The notes under the pieces were generated by a model. The model saw only the letters and a program-made list of their open reading frames with translations. It had not been told where the DNA came from and made no database searches. A stretch of DNA of 64,000 nt from Streptomyces sp. NBC_01255. Its GTDB lineage: Bacteria > Actinomycetota > Actinomycetes > Streptomycetales > Streptomycetaceae. Within the stretch, counting starts at the first letter, position 1, and each line of letters starts with the position of its first letter. Location: assembly GCF_036226445.1 (NCBI RefSeq), contig NZ_CP108474.1, positions 7,192,001 to 7,256,000 of the forward strand, read 5' to 3'. This document shows positions 45,185 to 53,193 of the stretch, piece by piece. Position numbers and translations under genes: made by a program.

Positions 45185-45334
45185 CCGCATAACCGTGAGG
45201 CGGGATCCCGGGCCGGGTGCAAACCTGTGGCGTTCGTCACATGCCTGGCGCAGGTGCCCCGTGACCGCCCATAGCGCCCTATACGGGTCGCCCCCCGTTG
45301 TCCTGGGGCGCTCGCGGCGCACTAGGGTCACCGC

Positions 45335-45775
45335 ATGGAGGAGCTGGATCGTCAGATCGTCGAGTTGCTCGTCAAGGACGGGCGCATGAGCTACACCGAC
45401 CTGGGCAAGGCCACCGGCCTGTCCACATCGGCAGTGCATCAGCGCGTCCGCCGTCTCGAGCAGCGCGGAGTCATCCGCGGCTATGCCGCAGTCGTCGACC
45501 CGGAGGCCGTGGGTCTGCCGCTCACCGCCTTCATCTCGGTCAAACCCTTCGACCCGAGCGCCCCCGACGACACCCCCGACCGGCTCGCCGACATCCCGGA
45601 GATCGAGGCCTGCCACAGCGTCGCGGGCGACGAGAACTACATCCTCAAGGTCCGGGTCGCCACGCCGCTGGAGCTGGAACACCTGCTCAGCCGCATCCGC
45701 TCGCAGGCCGGTGTCTCCAGCCGGACGACCGTCGTCCTGTCCACCCCGTACGAGGCCCGGCCGCCGCGCATCTGA
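45335..45775 (+). CDS. Lrp/AsnC family transcriptional regulator
   Basis: This 146-residue protein has an N-terminal HTH (LDRQIVELLVKDGRMSYTDL, then GLSTSAVHQRVRRLEQRG) and a C-terminal RAM domain with EIEACHSVAGDENYILKVRV, the effector pocket region. It is followed 68 bp later by an amidohydrolase on the same strand, which may be its target. It differs clearly from the Lrp at 13002 (about 146 versus 151 residues and different helix 3). Confidence 0.94.
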   Translation: MEELDRQIVELLVKDGRMSYTDLGKATGLSTSAVHQRVRRLEQRGVIRGYAAVVDPEAVGLPLTAFISVKPFDPSAPDDTPDRLADIPEIEACHSVAGDENYILKVRVATPLELEHLLSRIRSQAGVSSRTTVVLSTPYEARPPRI

Positions 45776-45843
45776 CGACGGGCGGCCGCGCAAGCGGGGA
45801 CCTGCCGGACAAACCGGCCCCTGGTAGGTCCTAGCCTGGTCGC

Positions 45844-47496
45844 ATGAGTGAGTCCATGTCTGCGGCGCCTGCCGCCTCCGCCGCCGAGCACCGCACCGTG
45901 CTGCTGCGCGGCGGGGAAGTCCACAGCCCCGCCGATCCCTTCGCCACCGCCATGGTGGTGGAGCGCGGGCACGTCGCCTGGGTGGGCTCGGAGGGCGCGG
46001 CCGACGCCTTCGCCTCCGGCGTGGACGAGGTGGTCGACCTGGAGGGCGCGCTCGTCACTCCGGCGTTCGTCGACGCGCACGTGCACACCACGGCCACCGG
46101 CTTCGCCCTCACCGGCCTCGATCTGTCCTCCGCGGCCTCGCTCGCCGAGGCGGCGGAGCTGATCCGGGCCCACGCCGCGGCCCGCCCCGCGGACCGCATC
46201 CTCATCGGTCACGGCTGGGACGCCGCCCGCTGGCCCGAGCGCCGCCCGCTCACCCGCGCCGAGCTCGACGGGCTCACCGGCGGCCGCCCGCTCTACCTGA
46301 CCCGGATCGACGTCCACTCGGCCGTCGTCACGACCGCCCTCCTCGACCTCGTCCCCGGCGTCCGCGACCTGGACGGCTTCCACGACGGGCAGCGGCCGCT
46401 CACGGGTGACGCACATCACGCCGTGCGCGCCGCGGCCTTCGCCGCCGTCTCCCCGGCGCAGCGCACGGAGGCGCAGCGCGCCGCCCGGAGCCACGCCGCC
46501 TCGCTCGGCATCGGCACCCTGCACGAGTGCGGCGGCCCCCAGATCTCCTCCGAGGAGGACTTCACCGGCCTCCTGGACCTGGCCCGCACCGAGGCCGGGC
46601 CCCGGGTCGTCGGCTACTGGGCGGACCTCGACATCGAGCGGGCGCGGGCGCTGGGCGCCCTCGGGGCGGCCGGCGACCTGTTCGCCGACGGCTCCCTCGG
46701 TTCGCACACCGCCTGCCTCCACGAGCCGTACGCGGACCACACGGACAGTGCCCACACGGGGGCCGCCCATCTGGACGCGCCCGCCGTCGCCGCCCATGTC
46801 GTGGCCTGCACCGAGGCCGGGCTCCAGGCCGGCTTCCACGCCATCGGGGACGCCGCCGTCACCGCCGTGGTCGAGGGCGTCCGCGCCGCCGCCGAGAAGC
46901 TCGGCCTCGCCCGGATCCGGGCCGCCCGGCACCGCGTCGAGCACGCCGAGATGCTCACCCCCGAGACCGTCGCCGCCTTCGCCGAGCTGGGCCTCACCGC
47001 CTCGGTCCAGCCCGCCTTCGACGCGCTCTGGGGCGGCGAGGACGGCATGTACGCCGACCGGCTCGGCGCCGAGCGGGCCAGGACCCTCAACCCGTACGCG
47101 GCGCTGCTCCGCGCCGGTGTGCCGCTGGCCTTCGGCTCCGACAGCCCGGTCACCCCGCTCGACCCGTGGGGCACCGTCCGGGCCGCCGCCTTCCACCGCA
47201 CCCCCGAGCACCGGATCTCCGTTCGGGCCGCCTTCACCGCCCACACCCGGGGCGGCTGGCGGGCCGTGGGTCGGGACGACGCGGGGACGCTCGTCCCCGG
47301 CGCCCCCGCCGACTACGCGGTCTGGCGCACCGGCGAGCTTCTCGTCCAGGCGCCCGACGACCGGGTGGCCCGCTGGTCCACCGACCCCCGCTCCGGCACT
47401 CCGGGTCTGCCGGATCTGTCGCCCGGCGCGGAGCTCCCCGTCTGCCTGCGCACAGTGGTGTACGGACAGACGGTGTTCGTACGGCCGAACGAGTGA
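45844..47496 (+). CDS. YtcJ-like amidohydrolase
   Basis: This 550-residue protein belongs to the amidohydrolase superfamily, DUF-type amidohydro_3. The metal motif is AFVDAHVHTTATGF (HxH), with later metal/active-site groups GFHAIGDAAV and RHRVEHAEML, and the final Asp in GSDSPVTPLDPWG. The N- and C-terminal beta regions (RGGEVHSPADPFA and GAPADYAVWRTG) form the composite sandwich. The substrate is unknown. ATG 45844 is preferred because it is spaced from the preceding gene; a second ATG at 45856 is also possible. Confidence 0.92.
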   Translation: MSESMSAAPAASAAEHRTVLLRGGEVHSPADPFATAMVVERGHVAWVGSEGAADAFASGVDEVVDLEGALVTPAFVDAHVHTTATGFALTGLDLSSAASLAEAAELIRAHAAARPADRILIGHGWDAARWPERRPLTRAELDGLTGGRPLYLTRIDVHSAVVTTALLDLVPGVRDLDGFHDGQRPLTGDAHHAVRAAAFAAVSPAQRTEAQRAARSHAASLGIGTLHECGGPQISSEEDFTGLLDLARTEAGPRVVGYWADLDIERARALGALGAAGDLFADGSLGSHTACLHEPYADHTDSAHTGAAHLDAPAVAAHVVACTEAGLQAGFHAIGDAAVTAVVEGVRAAAEKLGLARIRAARHRVEHAEMLTPETVAAFAELGLTASVQPAFDALWGGEDGMYADRLGAERARTLNPYAALLRAGVPLAFGSDSPVTPLDPWGTVRAAAFHRTPEHRISVRAAFTAHTRGGWRAVGRDDAGTLVPGAPADYAVWRTGELLVQAPDDRVARWSTDPRSGTPGLPDLSPGAELPVCLRTVVYGQTVFVRPNE

Positions 47497-47945
47497 TGTA
47501 GGGATATTTCCGACCCCGGAGCACCGCTCCGCACGCTTGTCCCCGACCTGCGGATCTTCCTCTCCGGCCTGGCCTTTCAGGGAGTCTCCGCAGGTCAAGT
47601 GGGTGTTGACAGTCGACGGTCGGGGGCGGGTAGGTTCTCCGCGTCCACCACAGGACGTCCGACCGTTTGAAACCGCCCCGCAGGCGCCGACCGCCGCCCG
47701 CGCCTCGGCCGCGAGGGAAGGTTTCTCCGGCGGAAGGTGCGACCCGGGTGGGGCCCGGACGTTCAGTAGACAACGGCTCTCGGTCGACCCGCAGCCAGCG
47801 GATCCCAGGTCGGACCGAAGGACGACGGGCCCCGCACCGCACGGCAACCGCCCCCTTATGTCCCGTAACCGCACAACCACCACGCCGGAGCACTCCGAGG
47901 ACCTCGCTATGGTGGGGTCCTGTGTTTGTATCCGAAGGGGCAGCA
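47497..47945. other. 449-bp gap with candidate promoters of ppm1
   Basis: No gene is evident. A TTGACA (47606-47611) and TAGGTT (47631-47636) separated by 19 bases form a possible HrdB promoter. TATGGT at 47908-47913, nearer to the ppm1 GTG, is another -10 candidate. A small CGGAGC/GCTCCG hairpin lies shortly after the amidohydrolase stop. The frame of ppm1 stays open back to 47667, but that part has no family similarity. Confidence 0.45.
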
Positions 47946-48722
47946 GTGAACGACGGTGGCCAGAGGCGTTACGGCCCGCTCGGCAAGGCCTTGGTGATCA
48001 TTCCGACCTACAACGAGGCGGAGAACATCAAGCCGATCGTCGCGCGGGTGCGGGAGGCCGTACCCGAGGCGCACGTTCTCGTCGCCGACGACAACAGCCC
48101 CGACGGCACGGGCAAGTTCGCGGACGAGATCGCCTCCGAGGACGATCACGTCCACGTCCTGCACCGGAAGGGCAAGGAGGGGCTCGGCGCCGCCTACCTC
48201 GCCGGCTTCCGCTGGGGCATCGAGCAGGGGTACGGCGTCCTCGTCGAGATGGACGCGGACGGCTCGCACCAGCCCGAGGAGCTGCCGCGGCTGCTCACCG
48301 CGCTCAAGGGCGCGGACCTGGTCCTCGGCTCCCGCTGGGTGCCCGGCGGCCGGATCGTGAACTGGCCGAAGTCCCGCGAGTTCATCTCCCGGGGCGGCAG
48401 CCTCTACTCCCGTGTGATGCTCGACGTGCCGATCCGGGACGTCACCGGCGGCTACCGGGCCTTCCGCAAGGAGACCCTGGAGGGCCTGGGCCTGGAGGAC
48501 GTGGCCTCCGCGGGGTACTGCTTCCAGGTCGACCTGGCCCGTCGCGCGGTCGCCGCCGGCTTCCATGTCGTCGAGGTCCCGATCACCTTCGTGGAGCGCG
48601 AGATCGGCGACTCCAAGATGAGCCGGAACATCGTCGTCGAGGCGCTGTGGCGGGTCACCGGCTGGGGTGTGACGGCACGGGCGGAGAAGGTCGGCCGGAT
48701 GCTCGGCCGCAAGTCCTCCTGA
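47946..48722 (+). CDS. ppm1: Polyprenol monophosphomannose synthase
   Basis: This 258-residue GT2 enzyme transfers mannose from GDP-mannose to polyprenyl phosphate on the inner membrane face. It shows IIPTYNEAENIKPIVARV at the start, DDNSPDGTG, the metal/donor motif EMDADGSHQPEELP, and the acceptor region GYCFQVDLARRAV. It lacks the C-terminal membrane domain seen in some homologues. In S. coelicolor Ppm1 supplies the donor for protein O-mannosylation and phage phiC31 receptor formation. GTG 47946 is used because similarity begins near it. Confidence 0.93.
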   Translation: MNDGGQRRYGPLGKALVIIPTYNEAENIKPIVARVREAVPEAHVLVADDNSPDGTGKFADEIASEDDHVHVLHRKGKEGLGAAYLAGFRWGIEQGYGVLVEMDADGSHQPEELPRLLTALKGADLVLGSRWVPGGRIVNWPKSREFISRGGSLYSRVMLDVPIRDVTGGYRAFRKETLEGLGLEDVASAGYCFQVDLARRAVAAGFHVVEVPITFVEREIGDSKMSRNIVVEALWRVTGWGVTARAEKVGRMLGRKSS

Positions 48723-48807
48723 CGCCTCCGAGGCAGGCCTTCCCCCGTCGCGCGTACTGATCCTTCCTTTACGACGTTCCGGCGGGGTGCCAGGCACACT
48801 GGGGACC

Positions 48808-49401
48808 ATGACGACCGGCGCAACGCCTCCTCTCGCCCCCAAGCGCTCCCGCGCGCGCACGTTCCTTCCGCTCGGCATCGCCGTCTGGCTGGTCCTGGAG
48901 ATCTGGCTGCTCACGGTGGTGGCGAACGCGACGGGCGCGCTGACCGTGCTCGCCCTGCTCGTCGGCGGCGCCGTACTCGGCGCCACCGTCATGAAGCGGG
49001 CGGGCCGGCGCGCCTTCCAGAACCTCACCACGACCTTCCAGCAGGCGCAGGCGGCCGCCCAGACGGGCGAGGTGCCCTCGGCGGCCGGGAAGACCGGCGC
49101 GGAGGACCGCAACGGCTTCCTGATGCTCGGCGGCCTGCTCCTGATGATCCCCGGCCTCGTCTCGGACGCGGCCGGACTCCTGCTGCTGATCCCGCAGGTC
49201 CGCTCCTTCCTCGGGCGGTACGCGGAGAAGGCCGTCGAGCGCCGTATGACCGCCGCGCCTCCCGGCAGCCTCCAGGACGCCTTCCAGCAGGCGCGCATGC
49301 GTCGCCCGGACGGAAAGGTCGTCCAGGGCGAGGTCGTCCGGGAGGACGCGAACCAGGGCCCCCGTCGGCCCGATGAGCCCCGCCCGCCCCTGATGCCCTG
49401 A
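48808..49401 (+). CDS. fxsA: FxsA family membrane protein
   Basis: This is a 197-residue protein with an N-terminal membrane helix (FLPLGIAVWLVLEIWLLTVV), a second (LTVLALLVGGAVLGATVM) and the conserved DGFLMLGGLLLMIPGLVSDAAGLLLL-like core, here starting at NGFLMLGG. The C-terminal 50 residues are polar. FxsA is a cytoplasmic-membrane protein first linked to F-plasmid phage exclusion in E. coli. ATG 48808 follows a weak GGGGA site. A strong hairpin lies 85 bases after the stop. Confidence 0.93.
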   Translation: MTTGATPPLAPKRSRARTFLPLGIAVWLVLEIWLLTVVANATGALTVLALLVGGAVLGATVMKRAGRRAFQNLTTTFQQAQAAAQTGEVPSAAGKTGAEDRNGFLMLGGLLLMIPGLVSDAAGLLLLIPQVRSFLGRYAEKAVERRMTAAPPGSLQDAFQQARMRRPDGKVVQGEVVREDANQGPRRPDEPRPPLMP

Positions 49402-49485
49402 CCGACGCCGTACTCGCTCCGCGTATCCCTCCAGGGTGCGCGGAGTTCCGCTGCGCCGGACGTGTCCGGTTCGCGGGCACGCGGA

Positions 49486-49534
49486 AACGCCGAGGGGCCC
49501 GGTACACACTTCGTGTACCGGGCCCCTCGGCGTT
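49486..49534. terminator. Perfect 22-bp hairpin between converging fxsA and rbpA
   Basis: Arms 49486-49507 and 49513-49534 are exact complements with a five-base loop ACTTC. It should stop transcription from both sides. Confidence 0.9.
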
Positions 49535-49551
49535 GTTCGTCCGGTGATCCG

Positions 49552-49926
49552 CTACGCGGACTTGCGGCTGTCGCGCGGATGCACGGCGATGTTCATGGCG
49601 CCGGAGCGCAGGACGGCCAGCCTTTCGGCAAGGACCTCCTCCAGCTCCTCGCGGGTGCGGCGCTCCATGAGCATGTCCCAGTGCGTACGCGCAGGCTTGC
49701 CCTTCTTCTCCTCAGGTCCGTCCCCGTCCACCAGGAGTGCCTGGATTCCGCAGACCTTGCACTCCCACTCCGGCGGAATTTCCGCTTCCACCGAGAAGGG
49801 CATCTCGAAACGATGGCCCTTCTCGCATGCGTACTCCACGGCCTGGCGCGGGGCCAGATCGATGCCGCGGTCGGTCTCGTAGCTCGTCACCACGAGGCGC
49901 GTGCCGCGAAGAGCTCGCTCACTCAT
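49552..49926 (-). CDS. rbpA: RNA polymerase-binding protein RbpA
   Basis: This 124-residue protein is an actinobacterial transcription activator. It binds RNA polymerase and the principal sigma factor and promotes open-complex formation. The zinc ligands C34, H38, C56 and C59 are visible in YACEKGHRFEMPF and WECKVCG, and the C-terminal sigma-interaction helix is REELEEVLAERLAVLRSGAM. ATG 49926 follows GGGAGG. A SigR-type promoter lies upstream, matching the known disulfide-stress induction of rbpA. Confidence 0.96.
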   Translation of the reverse strand: MSERALRGTRLVVTSYETDRGIDLAPRQAVEYACEKGHRFEMPFSVEAEIPPEWECKVCGIQALLVDGDGPEEKKGKPARTHWDMLMERRTREELEEVLAERLAVLRSGAMNIAVHPRDSRKSA

Positions 49927-49987
49927 GAATCGTGCCTCCCGGGCTTGTCGCCCACAGGACAGGTGTCGCTGTCGTCGTTATCCGGTC

Positions 49988-50014
49988 AACGTCCGGTCGG
50001 CGGTAAAGATTCCC
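49988..50014 (-). promoter_or_regulatory. SigR-type promoter of rbpA
   Basis: On the minus strand GGGAAT (50014-50009), an 18-base spacer and GTT (49990-49988) exactly match the SigR consensus GGGAAT-N18-GTT. The -10 element is 61 bases from the rbpA start. SigR control of rbpA is known in S. coelicolor. Confidence 0.9.
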
Positions 50015-50194
50015 GTGCCGGGTCATGCGTCGCCCGTCGTGCCGCCCCTTGTTGTACCCACCAGTGCCCGTTTTGTCACATCTGACATCAGATGTGACTC
50101 ACTGTCTTCACCAAAGCAGCACGCAGTAACGGTCCGCCTGGCAGGCCAAAGGCGTACACTACCGGCCTTTCACTTCCGCGTCTAAATTCGCTGT

Positions 50195-51559
50195 CTAAAT
50201 TCGCTCCGGCAGCGGGTTGCCCGCCTCCTCCACCGCGCGCCGCACCGGGACCCTGGCGAGCAGGGCGAATCCGACGGCGAAGAAGATCACGAGAGAGATG
50301 ATGGCATCCCGATAGCTTCCGGTCAGCTGATACGCGAGACCGAACACAAGTGGACCCAGCCAGCTCAGTCCCCGGTCGCTCATCTCGTACGCCGAGAAGT
50401 ACTCCGCCTCCTTGCCGCGCGGCACCAGATGCGAGAACAGCGAGCGCGACAGGGCCTGGCTGCCGCCCAGGACCAGGCCGATCGCGGCCGCCAGGAAGTA
50501 GAAGAACACGGGCGCGTCGGCCGGCAGGAAGTAGCCCGCCGCCAGGATCAGCGTCCAGACCGCGAGCGAGCCGAGAATCGTCCGCTTGGCACCGTACGAC
50601 CGGGCGAGTCGCCCCATCCCCAGGGCGCCCGCCACCGCGAGCACCTGGACCAGCAGCACCGCCGTGATCAGGGTCGTCTGATCGAGGCCCAGCTCCTCCG
50701 AGCCGTACACGGATGCCTGCGAGATCACCGTCTGCACGCCGTCGTTGTAGACCAGATAGGCCAGCAGGAAGGAGAGCGTCAGCGGATACCGGCGCATGTC
50801 CTTGAGCGTGGCCCGCAGCTGCTGCCAGCCGCTGCCGACCGCCCCCGCCCGCGCGTCCCCGTCCGCGCGGACGCGCCGGTCGCGCAGCCGCCGCAGCGGT
50901 ACGAGGGTGAAGGCGCCCCACCACACACCGGCCGAGGCGAGACAGATCCGGATCGCCTCGCCCTCGGTGAGGCCGAACGAGTCGTGACCCGAGTACAGGA
51001 CCAGGTTCACCACGAGGACCAGCGCGCCGGACGTGTAGCCGAAGGCCCAGCCGCGCGAGGAGACCTTGTCCCGCTCGTCCGGCTCCGCGATCTGCGGCAG
51101 ATAGGCGTTGTAGAGCACCATCGACACCGCGAGCGAGGCGTTCGCCACGATCAGCAGGAACGCGCCCAGGAGGTAGCGCTCGCCCGCGAGGAAGAACATC
51201 CCCGCCGTGGCCGCGGCCCCCAGGTACGCCGCCGCCGCGAGCAGCGGCTTCTTCCGGCCCGTACGGTCCGCCACCGCGCCCACCAGCGGCATCACCAGGA
51301 CCGCGACCACGATCGAGGCGGACACGGCGTACGCGAAGAGCGAGCCGGCCCGCACGGGTATGCCGAGCGGGTGCACGAAGCCCTCGGCGTCGGACGCCGC
51401 CCGCGCCACCGAGGTCAGATAGGGCCCGAGGAACACGGTCAGCACGCTCGTCGAGTACACGGAGCACGCGAAGTCGTAGAAGTACCAGCCGTGCTGCTCG
51501 CGCCGCCGTTCGGCGGGACCGGTGGCGTACTCCTCCGGTTCGGTGGTGTCTGCGGTCAA
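50195..51559 (-). CDS. MFS transporter, UMF1/Atg22-like
   Basis: This 454-residue protein has about 12 membrane segments. The start motif HGWYFYDFACSVYSTSVLTVFLG is typical of Atg22-like/UMF1 family transporters, as are the ADRTGRKKPLL loop and the IGLVLGGSQALSRSLFSHLVPRGKEAEYF segment (with its R and E) in the C-half. The substrate is unknown; relatives efflux amino acids. The most plausible start is TTG 51559, because GAGGGGG precedes it. It is followed by the GDPD gene, divided by 56 bp. Confidence 0.85.
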   Translation of the reverse strand: MTADTTEPEEYATGPAERRREQHGWYFYDFACSVYSTSVLTVFLGPYLTSVARAASDAEGFVHPLGIPVRAGSLFAYAVSASIVVAVLVMPLVGAVADRTGRKKPLLAAAAYLGAAATAGMFFLAGERYLLGAFLLIVANASLAVSMVLYNAYLPQIAEPDERDKVSSRGWAFGYTSGALVLVVNLVLYSGHDSFGLTEGEAIRICLASAGVWWGAFTLVPLRRLRDRRVRADGDARAGAVGSGWQQLRATLKDMRRYPLTLSFLLAYLVYNDGVQTVISQASVYGSEELGLDQTTLITAVLLVQVLAVAGALGMGRLARSYGAKRTILGSLAVWTLILAAGYFLPADAPVFFYFLAAAIGLVLGGSQALSRSLFSHLVPRGKEAEYFSAYEMSDRGLSWLGPLVFGLAYQLTGSYRDAIISLVIFFAVGFALLARVPVRRAVEEAGNPLPERI

Positions 51560-51615
51560 CGCCGCGCCCCCTCGCTCGTCCCCGTGATCCGTGCCCGCGC
51601 CGGCTCGACGCGTGC

Positions 51616-52380
51616 TCAGACCCACACCCCCCGCTCGGTCAGCACCGAGCGCAGCGTCTCCAGATGATCGGTCATGATGCCATCCACGCCCAGGTCGAGG
51701 AGAGAGTTCATCCGGTCCGGATCGTTCACCGTCCAGACGTGGACCTGGAGCCCGCGCGCGTGCGCCTCCCGCACGAAACGGCGGTCGACCACGGGGATGC
51801 CGGCCTGGCGCTCCGGCACCTGCGCGGCGATCGCCCCGACCCGTACCGCCGCCGGGATGCCCAGCGAACGCAGCCGCAGCCCGACGACCCCGCGCACTCC
51901 GTACGAGGTGGCCAGCCGGGGCCCGGCCATCCGCTGGGCCCGCGCGACCCGCGCCTCGGTGAAGGAGCCCACGCAGACCCGGTCCCAGGCGCGCTTCCTG
52001 CGGATGAGGTTCACCAGCGGGTACAGCGCCGACTCGGTCTTGAGGTCCACGTTCCAGCGGGCCTCCGGGAACTCCTCCAGGAGGTCGGCGAAGAGCGGCA
52101 GCGGTTCCTTGCCCGCCACGCGGGCCTCGCGGACCGCCGCCCACGGCAGGTCGCGGATCCGGCCCGAGGCGTCCGTGACCCGGTCGAGGGTCGCGTCGTG
52201 GAAGGCGACGAGCGCGCCGTCCGCCGTCGTGTGCACATCGGTCTCGAAGTAGCGGTAGCCCGCCGCGGAGGCCAGGCGGAAGGCGGCCGCGGTGTTCTCC
52301 AGGCCGTTCGCCGTGCCGCCGCGGTGGGCGAACGCGAGGGGGGAGGGGTGGTCGAGATAGGGGTGGCGTACGCGAGTCAC
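51616..52380 (-). CDS. Glycerophosphodiester phosphodiesterase
   Basis: This 254-residue TIM-barrel protein has the motif FAHRGGTANGLENTAAAF (catalytic His-Arg, Glu), then YFETDVHTTADGALVAFHDATLDR. The latter carries metal Glu/Asp and the second catalytic His. The pattern WTVNDPDRMNSLLDLGVDGIMTDH closes the barrel. It should cleave glycerophosphodiesters to glycerol 3-phosphate. GTG 52380 overlaps the yczE stop by GTGA, so the two are translationally coupled. No signal peptide is seen, so it is cytosolic. Confidence 0.93.
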   Translation of the reverse strand: MTRVRHPYLDHPSPLAFAHRGGTANGLENTAAAFRLASAAGYRYFETDVHTTADGALVAFHDATLDRVTDASGRIRDLPWAAVREARVAGKEPLPLFADLLEEFPEARWNVDLKTESALYPLVNLIRRKRAWDRVCVGSFTEARVARAQRMAGPRLATSYGVRGVVGLRLRSLGIPAAVRVGAIAAQVPERQAGIPVVDRRFVREAHARGLQVHVWTVNDPDRMNSLLDLGVDGIMTDHLETLRSVLTERGVWV

Positions 52381-53129
52381 GGGCGCAGTATGGCCTGTCC
52401 CGGTGTCCCGGGGGCGACCGCCGGGCGGACGGACGCCTCTTCCGACGAGGCTTCCGGGCCGACGGACCCCGGCTCGGGCGCGGCCTCGGGTACGGCGAAC
52501 CAGCGCAGGAAGTACTGGGCGAGCGGGCCGATCGCCAGCGCGTACAGGACCGTCCCGACGCCGACCGAACCGCCGAGCGCGAAGCCGGTCGCGACGACGG
52601 CCACCTCGATCGCCGTCCGCACCAGCCGGATCGACCGGCCGGTGAGCCGGTGCAGACCGGTCATCAGACCGTCGCGCGGGCCGGGACCGAACCGCGCCGC
52701 GATGTACAGGCCGGTGGCGACCCCGTTCAGGACGATGCCGAGCGCGAGGAGCGGCACCTGCCCGGCCAGGCCGTGGACGTCGGGGACGAGCGCCAGCGTG
52801 CCGTCCATCGCGATGCCGATCGCGAAGACGTTGGAGACGGTGCCCAGGCCCGGCTTCTGCCGGATCGGGATCCACAGGAGCAGCACGGCCGCCCCGACGA
52901 TGATCGACACCACGCCGATGGTCAGCCCGGTCTTCTCGGCGAGACCCTGGTGGAGGACGCCCCAGGGCTCCAGGCCGAGCCCGCTGCGCACCAGGAGCGC
53001 CGAGCTCACCCCGTACAGCGTCAGACCGACGTACAGCTGGACGAGCCGACGGGTGAGGTGCCGGCCGTGGAGGCCGGAGGCGATGGACAAGGGACTTCCC
53101 CCCAGGGTGGTGGTAGTGGACTGGCTCAT
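52377..53129 (-). CDS. YczE/YyaS/YitT family membrane protein
   Basis: This 250-residue protein has five or six hydrophobic segments. The family features RRLVQLYVGLTLYGVSSALL, GLGLEPWGVLHQGLA and GPGPRDGLMTGLH are present. ATG 53129 is used; TTG 53159 is also in frame. The divergent MocR-family regulator 64 bp away is the usual genomic partner of YczE proteins in actinobacteria and probably controls it. The substrate is unknown. The C-terminal 35 residues are acidic and Pro-rich. Confidence 0.88.
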   Translation of the reverse strand: MSQSTTTTLGGSPLSIASGLHGRHLTRRLVQLYVGLTLYGVSSALLVRSGLGLEPWGVLHQGLAEKTGLTIGVVSIIVGAAVLLLWIPIRQKPGLGTVSNVFAIGIAMDGTLALVPDVHGLAGQVPLLALGIVLNGVATGLYIAARFGPGPRDGLMTGLHRLTGRSIRLVRTAIEVAVVATGFALGGSVGVGTVLYALAIGPLAQYFLRWFAVPEAAPEPGSVGPEASSEEASVRPAVAPGTPGQAILRP

Positions 53130-53193
53130 GACACTCTGTGGCGGGGTATCGGGTGCCAACCATGGCCAATTCGATGAAGGTGGACTGATTTCG
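53130..53193. promoter_or_regulatory. Divergent yczE/mocR promoter region with GCCAA direct repeat
   Basis: GCCAA occurs at 53155-53159 and 53165-53169, ten bases apart, one helical turn. MocR regulators bind direct repeats, so this is a candidate site, but it is short. Confidence 0.4.

Noticed and set aside
47667..47945. 93-residue N-terminal extension of Ppm1
   Set aside because: It is Arg/Pro-rich, has no family similarity, and contains promoter-like sequences.
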